From the NCBI GenBank assembly GCA_965178125.1, contig OZ237766.1, forward strand, positions 372,001-436,000: DNA of 64,000 bases. Reading direction: 5' to 3'. Shown piece by piece: positions 58,423 through 64,000 of the stretch. The notes under the pieces are model-generated. The model did no database searches, was not told the DNA's origin, and saw only the letters and a program-made list of their open reading frames with translations. The translations under genes and the position numbers were made by a program. The stretch's first letter is position 1. Each line of letters starts with the position of its first letter. The DNA comes from Bilabrum cf. latius. Lineage: Eukaryota; Bigyra: Bicosoecida; Bigyra; Bicosoecida.

Positions 58423-59457
58423 TCAAGCCCTCCTTCGCAGCAGTCCCGGAGCCTTTATTTCGGATATCCGTAGACACACAGGCATACTGCGTGGACCCGG
58501 CATTATGCGCGGTCCAGACCCACCACGGAGTGCCCCTCCAGCCTCCGACGTCACTTCCAGGATCGTCCGGACTCGCGATCCCTCTGAGGGTCGAGCACGC
58601 ACACAATCATGCTCGTCTCTGGAACTGTCAGCGTAAATATGTGAATAGTTCCGAGGCTCCCCCTCCTGGGAGTCTTCCCGAGCTCGGTGTCCCCGGGCCC
58701 GGCTGATATAGGTGGCACCAACGGTGCAGAAACCAATCGCCCTGCTCTCCGGCAGGTAGACCGGCGCCAAAGCATTAGATGCTAAGACTAGGGCTTCAAA
58801 GAACCCATTTTCTCCACAAGGGGAGAAATCCCGTGCTGAAATGACAGTACGGGCGTCGGAATAGGTGGCACCAACGGTGCAGAAACCAATCGCCCTGCTC
58901 TCCGGCAGGTAGACCGGCGCCAAAGCATTAGATGCTAAGACTAGGGCTTCAAAGAACCCATTTTCTCCACAAGGGAAGAAATCCCGTGCTGAAATGACAG
59001 TACGGGCGTCGGAGGCGGTAAACACCTTCCCGACCGTTTGGTCGTAGACCTTCCCGCGCACATCGGCGAACGGGCCATAACCACTTCGCAGCCCCCACAG
59101 GGATCTCGAGTGGAATCGAGAGCTATTTAGCTCTTCTTCCGCTGCGCAGACGACACTCCAGGACGCCTGAACAGGGCTGTGCTGCTCAACCAGCACAGGC
59201 ACCGAACCCGGTGCAGCCGACAATGCCAATCCAGGCGTCGGCTTCTCCCATCCCATAGGAAGGAAGAATATAGCCAAAGCACTATGTGCTAAGGCTAGGG
59301 CCCATAAAGGGTCCATCTCCCCCACCAGGAGACTAGCACATAGCGACCGACTAGATATAGTGATTGATAGAGTCCAATTGTAAGGCACAGGAGGTACACT
59401 AGAGGCCATTCTACCAAAAACTCGATGCACGCGTGCGACGTGCCAAATTGGTCGCAC
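58423..59457 (-). CDS. Hypothetical protein with in-frame 51-residue duplication
   Basis: A 345-codon reverse frame without any TAG, ending TGA. It contains two near-identical 51-residue units (YLPESRAIGFCTVGATY at their ends) and a third, diverged unit upstream (MDPLWALALAHSALAIFFLP compared with FFEALVLASNALAPVYLPES). The 153-bp period keeps the frame, which favours coding. Composition is odd and no family is recognised; a transposon-derived or non-coding origin is possible. The start could equally be the internal Met at about 59409 (MASSVPPVPYNW). Confidence 0.35.
   Translation of the reverse strand: MRPIWHVARVHRVFGRMASSVPPVPYNWTLSITISSRSLCASLLVGEMDPLWALALAHSALAIFFLPMGWEKPTPGLALSAAPGSVPVLVEQHSPVQASWSVVCAAEEELNSSRFHSRSLWGLRSGYGPFADVRGKVYDQTVGKVFTASDARTVISARDFFPCGENGFFEALVLASNALAPVYLPESRAIGFCTVGATYSDARTVISARDFSPCGENGFFEALVLASNALAPVYLPESRAIGFCTVGATYISRARGHRAREDSQEGEPRNYSHIYADSSRDEHDCVRARPSEGSRVRTILEVTSEAGGALRGGSGPRIMPGPRSMPVCLRISEIKAPGLLRRRA
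58708..59013. repeat. 153-bp direct tandem duplication
   Basis: Two copies differing at only a few positions, period 153 bp (starts at 58711 and 58864 for the same word). A third, strongly diverged copy of the core (GCCAAAGCA...TGCTAAG.CTAGGGC) lies near 59270-59310. Confidence 0.92.
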
Positions 59458-60114
59458 GGTCTACGGGGAACAAATAAAAAGCAAGGCAACAAGGAGGTCT
59501 ATACCTGCGCTACAGCGACTTCACCACAACACGAAACGAACCAAGCTACGACAACTTTGTACACGGACATCTAATACAGTATACGATCACAGCAATTGTA
59601 TTGTGAGTACGCCTCGCTGTGCAACATCTGCATTGGCCAAGGTCGAGGCTGCATGGCTTGGAAGTACTACGTTGCGCATGTAGCAGACAGCGCGCAGCGT
59701 CTGTGTACGTGTTGCAGACGTATTGCAATGATATAGCACCAGCCTTACGTGTGATGTGCCTTCATGGAGGGCTGGATGAACGCGTACACGCCTCGCTGTG
59801 CAACATCTGCATTGGCCAAGGTCGAGGCTGCATGGCTTGGAAGTACTACGTTGCGCATGTAGCAGACAGCGCGCAGCGTCTGTGTACGTGTTGCAGACGT
59901 ATTGCAATGATATAGCACCAGCCTTACGTGTGATGTGCCTTCATGTAGGGCTGGATGAACGCGTATGCATCCTACTGGCTTGTTGCCACCGCTTCAGTAC
60001 TCAGTTGATCCTTTTCTCAATTCAAAATACTCTGCTATTTGCTGCATACATCTTGAAATATGCTAAATAATGTTCAATGAGGCTACAACTTGAAGGGTGA
60101 ATGTGCAGCAATCC
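59458..60114. other. Intergenic holding the 179-bp duplication
   Basis: Apart from the duplication there is only an AT-rich tail (about 59990-60100). No gene is seen. Confidence 0.5.
59611..59968. repeat. 179-bp direct tandem duplication
   Basis: Two almost identical head-to-tail copies with period 179 bp, differing by a few bases (for example GGAGGG against GTAGGG near the end). Not a multiple of three and no credible frame, so a recent non-coding duplication. Confidence 0.92.
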
Positions 60115-60737
60115 TTAGTCTAGACTCTTCAGCATCTCGCGCAGCCTACCGGCCCGCCCACCAATAGCTTGATAGTGTCCCGCCGCATAATGCAACCCTA
60201 CTAGGAGACCATGCCCGTCGCCAATATGTTCACTTTGCGTGCGCTTGAATTCCACGCAATCACACCGCACGCAGCATACTTGGCCAGTGCCTGCACTTGA
60301 GCGGTGTCGGCCCACGTGCCGTTCAACTCATGCAGCTGGAAGAAGTGATCTAGATCTTGTGGCAAGACCATTGTACCATCCTGCAGCTGGATCTCGTCCT
60401 GCAGAACATACAGTCCTTCAAACTCCGGGTCCTTCAACTCAAGGTAGTGGCGGAGTGTCTTGTTGATCTCGACACGAAAGTCAGCAACTGCCATCGATGA
60501 GTACTTGGTAGGGTCAAGCTTGGACAGCACAACACGCGCGCTGTCATAGAAGCAATTACCGTCGCTCGCAGTTGGAATGACGTTTACCCCCGAAGGCATC
60601 CTGAATGGAACGTCATGGCCAGAGTCGTCCTCGTCCTCCTGGTCTGCACGCACTGCACAGTCTGCAACGCAAGTGCAACTACACGAAATCGTGCTCCCCT
60701 GCAATATCAGTAGCCACATAAACCACCAAAACTGCAT
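60115..60737 (-). CDS. OTU-type cysteine protease, frame-shifted
   Basis: The start MQFWWFMWLLILQGS is signal-peptide-like. The OTU core is VIPTASDGNCFYDSARVVL, with the D-G-N-C active site, followed by GTWADTAQVQALAKYAACGV and IAWN. The catalytic His segment, GLHYAAGHYQAI, is present at 60195-60155 but in a different frame from the core. The break lies at about 60200-60215, where the core frame meets two TAG codons and later TGA. The His frame ends at TAA 60115-60117. Either a one-base indel (real or assembly) or an unrecognised short intron separates them. OTU enzymes remove ubiquitin; whether this one is active depends on the break. Confidence 0.6.
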
Positions 60738-61953
60738 ATTATTACATTTTTGTATCATCTCACAAGCACACAGCTGCTGAAAAGGCCTCCAAAGTTTTTG
60801 AGGTGACCAACAAAAGTGAAGGTTTATAAGGCAAATCTTGGTCTGGTGTACTGCTTATAGGCACCTTATAAATTTCTAAGCCCTGGTCAATAGGCCAACA
60901 GGGCAGCAGGTTGCTCTCTTCAAAATCAGCCTGGCTAGTAGTACTCCCTACCTTCTGGCACTACCTGTGGCGGGAAATCCCAGCTCCTACCAACAGTGAT
61001 TGCACCTGCTAACATCCACTGGCACCACTGTTGTCTACTTGGTCATGGTTGCCTTCAGGTTGTGGTGCTAAAAGACTGCAACAATCCGTTTTTGCGTCTT
61101 CCGAACCGCCTTTAGAATGGCAATGCTCGCCTCTAGAGCTGCCCACCCAGCATCGTGCAGCCAAAAGAAAAATTCCTGCCCCGGTCCCGCGGACCCACTG
61201 GGCTTCACACCGAATGACTGGTTCTTCACCGGTCCACCTGAATGCGGTATTCATACTAAACTACGAATGTATACGCCACTTTCCCAATGCACACGACTGG
61301 CCTAGTCGCTGCATGGCTTCCTGTTCCTGTTCACCGCCCTAGGGACCGTGTGCTTTGCTCCCAGCATTGCCACCTTGGCCCTATCCTTTCAGCTTGCACG
61401 CGCCGGTCCTGGCCGACCTGCCGTGCGCCCCCTCTATCCACCCGCCTGTTGGCCCTCTGCGTGCTGCTGGTCATGCAGCCCGCTGCCACTCGCATCTCCC
61501 TCGTGCCTTGCACCTGAAGCCCCCATTCCTCCCGTTGTGCTCTCCCTGTTGACACCGCACTATCGTCGCCTGTGCCGGTGTCCCCCTCCTCTTCTCCACC
61601 ACCTGTCCTCCTGCGCCCACCTCGTCTTCCGTCTCACCTCTGCTCCCCGTTGCTTCAATCCTGATGTTCGAGTACATATAACATAAAGCCGAATAATACT
61701 TCCTGCAGTTCTGCATGCATCCGTATCATCTATAGCTGCCTACACTTGATGTACGATGCTACCTTGAGCCGTCGGATGGGCGCCTTACGTTGCCTGCATC
61801 GCGACCAAGTCGTGCAGCCATTGCTTCTCACTCTCTTTGTATGTCCAAATCAGTAGTCTACTATTTTGGTTGCGAGATCACATTTGCGTGCTACATAAGT
61901 GCGTGTCTGTCTGATTTGATACGCACATTACCTTAGAGCGGATAAAAACAAAC
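60738..61953. other. Intergenic holding dispersed repeat copy 2
   Basis: Contains the repeat at 61166-61685. The flanks (60738-61165 and 61686-61953) are AT-richer with no credible gene. Confidence 0.5.
61166..61685 (+). repeat. Dispersed repeat, copy 2 (inverted)
   Basis: About 520 bp, reverse complement of 30012-30534, with roughly one difference every 15-20 bases by eye. The breakpoints are the same as in copy 1, so this is a unit and not random homology. Confidence 0.85.
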
Positions 61954-64000
61954 ATGGATCTAGGACTTCCTCTGAGCCAGTCTATGCGCCAAGTAGTTGC
62001 AGCGATTGTGCAGCTTGCCATGACCGGCAAGGTAGACCATGCGATTGAGAAGGTTGACAGTTGCCTCGATCAAATCGTGGGTGATGACATGCACGCAAAG
62101 ATGCAGAAGATACAGTTCCTTTTCATGAAGAGTGCATTCATGCAGGCCAAACCAGATCGGCAAAGCGAAGTGCACGAGACGATGGCTGCTGCCAAACACA
62201 TAGCACAAGAACTCGAAGACGACCCAGACAATGAGGTGAAAGGCATCACAAATATGATTGATGTCGTATCTGGGGCGTACAACCAACTAAGAGCCGGCGC
62301 AGCACCCGACCCGTCCTCGCTGATGGACTCAGTGTTCAGTTCAGTTGAAGTTGTTGACCGCAAAACGGCCCTCGAGTTAGCCGAGGCGGCTATACAGCTA
62401 TGCCAACTACTATTTAGGACAGGATAGGCGTCCGTCGCGGTGGAGTAGTGCATCAAAGCCCGAGAGCGGCTGGACGAGCATCCACCTTGCGATGGCTACA
62501 GCTCCAGCCGTGACCTCGTCGGTATCCGCCTCATGGCGTTGACCGCCGACGGGTACTTGCACATGGGGCAAGAAGAACAGTCTGGCGCGGTGCGAGAGCA
62601 AATGATCGCCGCCCTCCGGTCCATCTGCGAGGAGCATGACGAGGATGATCACGATGACGAAGACGATGGCGATGACGATGGCGATGACGGCGAAGCGCCC
62701 AAGTCCCGCCTATTCGGGGGAACGAGGGCTCAGTTCATCGAGACCTACGGTCTGTAGATGCGGACCGAGGGCGGCCGGCTCATCACATCCGGTAAGCATG
62801 CAGAGGCCGTTGCCCCGATGATGGAAGCCGCCGCTGCATTCAGGCGGATACCGGAGATGCCGCGGACTCTGGAGCTGGCGGCATGCGCGCTGTTTGACGC
62901 CGGTGTTTGCCTGGACAAAGCCGGAAAACCGGAAGAATCCATGCTCACCCTTCGGGATTGCGGTGAAGTCATCGATGAGGCCGGTAATGACGAGCCATGG
63001 TGCCTCGATTGCCAGAAGACGAGACTGGTATACCTCTCCACCATACTCCGCAGGCTTGCACGCCACGATGATGCTCTACTTGCGGCGCGGCAGTGCGTCA
63101 AATTGCACCAAGGAGCGGTGGAACGGTCGGACAACCCTGCAGCCAAGATCAAGCTTTAGAAAGACATCATCAAGTACACCAGACAGATTGGGGAGCTGCT
63201 CTCCAGCCAGGGCAAGCACGTCATGGCCGCACTTGAGCACAAGAAAGCCAGGGAACTGGCCGCGGATCTGCACGGCGATGGATCTGAGCTAGTGGTGCAG
63301 CACATCCTTGACATGGCACTGTGTCGGTTCGACGCAGGACTGCGAGGGCCGGCTATCCAGGCCCTCGAAGAGGCCATGTCGGTCTTTATCAAACGAGGTA
63401 TGATCCACTGCAATGGAATGGCTGTGTGCCTATACCAGAAAGCCCGCATGACGAAGGCAGGCCCTGGTGGCGCAAAAGAGGCCTTGCCTATCGCTGAGCA
63501 AGCCTTATCAACTGCACGCACCGCAATGGGTGTGCCAGGGTAGCCGGTTTCTCAGCTCAAACGGCTCATCGACGAGATTGAGAAGCAAATCAAAGAGTGT
63601 GGAGGGCTTGAAGCTGCTGCACCCGGCGCTGGTGCTGGTGCTGGTGCTGGTGCTGGTGCTGGTGCTGGTGCTGGTGCTGGTGCTGGTGCTGGTGCTGGTG
63701 CTGGTGCTGGTGCTGGTGCTGGTGCTGGTGCTGGTGCTGGTGCTGGTGCTGGTGCTGGTGCTGGTTGCGGCGTGCGATACCGGGGTGCATCGGCCGCAGC
63801 TGTTCCTGTTCACCTGCTTGGCAGGACGTTGGAAGCGGAGGCACGACCGGCGGACTTTGCAGAGGCGTGGTGGACCTATTCCTTTGCACTGTTTCAAAGT
63901 GGAGACAAGCCCGCTGCAAAAGCTTCCCTCCGCAAGACACTCGACATGTGCGACCAAATCGCGCAGATTCACGAGAAGAAGAACCATGAAGAACACGCTG
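61954..64000 (+). CDS. TPR-like helical repeat protein, paralogue B (3' end beyond window)
   Basis: An open frame from MDLGLPLSQSMRQ to the window end, with five TAG codons (62425, 62446, 62755, 63157, 63541). It aligns over most of its length with paralogue A: LDEHPPCDGYSSSRD against LDKYPPHEGYSSSHD; IGELLSSQGKH against MGTALANQGRY; LDMALCRFDAGLRGPAIQALEEAM against the matching helix. It has a Gly-Ala tract in the same place. An Asp-rich linker (about 62640-62700) corresponds to the linker of A. TAG positions align with Phe, Val, Phe, a gap-uncertain Glu, and one shared TAG. Confidence 0.75.
63629..63764. repeat. GCTGGT hexanucleotide microsatellite
   Basis: About 22 perfect 6-bp units encoding (Gly-Ala)n in TPR paralogue B. 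It is the reverse complement of the tract in paralogue A and sits at the equivalent protein position. Confidence 0.97.

Noticed and set aside
59619-59915. Forward ORFs in the 179-bp duplication
   Set aside because: They arise because the duplicated unit lacks stops in one frame; there is no start context, domain or continuation outside the repeat.
1-64000. Recoding of TAG as pyrrolysine, selenocysteine or stop-codon readthrough of single genes
   Set aside because: TAG occurs at about 0.3-1% of codons in nearly every gene, at unrelated positions, sometimes in consecutive runs; that fits a general sense codon only.

Overview
Eukaryotic nuclear DNA from a GC-rich, gene-dense protist. The evidence is a TATA-binding protein with all four intercalating phenylalanines, a CDK-type kinase, a DUS1-type dihydrouridine synthase, a TALE-like homeodomain, spliced genes with short GT-AG introns, and a WDR31-like WD40 protein (a family tied to cilia in animals). 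I cannot place the organism more precisely from sequence alone.

The most important result is the genetic code. Almost every long gene is cut by in-frame TAG but never by TAA or TGA. Reading TAG as a sense codon joins dozens of fragments into about 20 complete genes of up to 2,624 residues. Every gene end I could fix uses TGA (13) or TAA (6). Two TAG codons sit at the same place in independent paralogue pairs. Substitution patterns favour TAG = glutamine, with leucine second. All gene models below use this code.

Layout. 1-4.4 kb: a Clu-like gene and a small gene with an 83-bp tandem repeat. 4.5-9.4 kb: armadillo-repeat protein, methyltransferase, phytanoyl-CoA-dioxygenase-like protein. 9.5-22.1 kb: two leucine-rich-repeat proteins (1,082 and 2,624 aa) around an unknown gene. 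22.4-29.9 kb: housekeeping block (DUS1-like, WDR31-like, CDK10/11-like kinase, TBP). 30.0-35.4 kb: a dispersed repeat, a P-loop NTPase gene and its frameshifted relative. 35.4-49.5 kb: membrane-anchored trehalase, secreted aspartic protease, a small secreted protein, an ankyrin-type giant and a secreted heparinase/alginate-lyase-like protein, which looks like a digestive or surface neighbourhood. 49.8-55.2 kb: a giant homeodomain protein. 55.3-64 kb: two TPR paralogues with long Gly-Ala tracts, an OTU-type protease broken by a frameshift, two recent tandem duplications and the second, inverted copy of the dispersed repeat.

Other patterns are a 12-mer GTGTGACGAGTG present about 15 times exactly in both orientations, mostly inside exons and in any reading frame; a 12-bp palindrome TCCACCGGTGGA; and 3' splice sites that nearly all read CGCAG.
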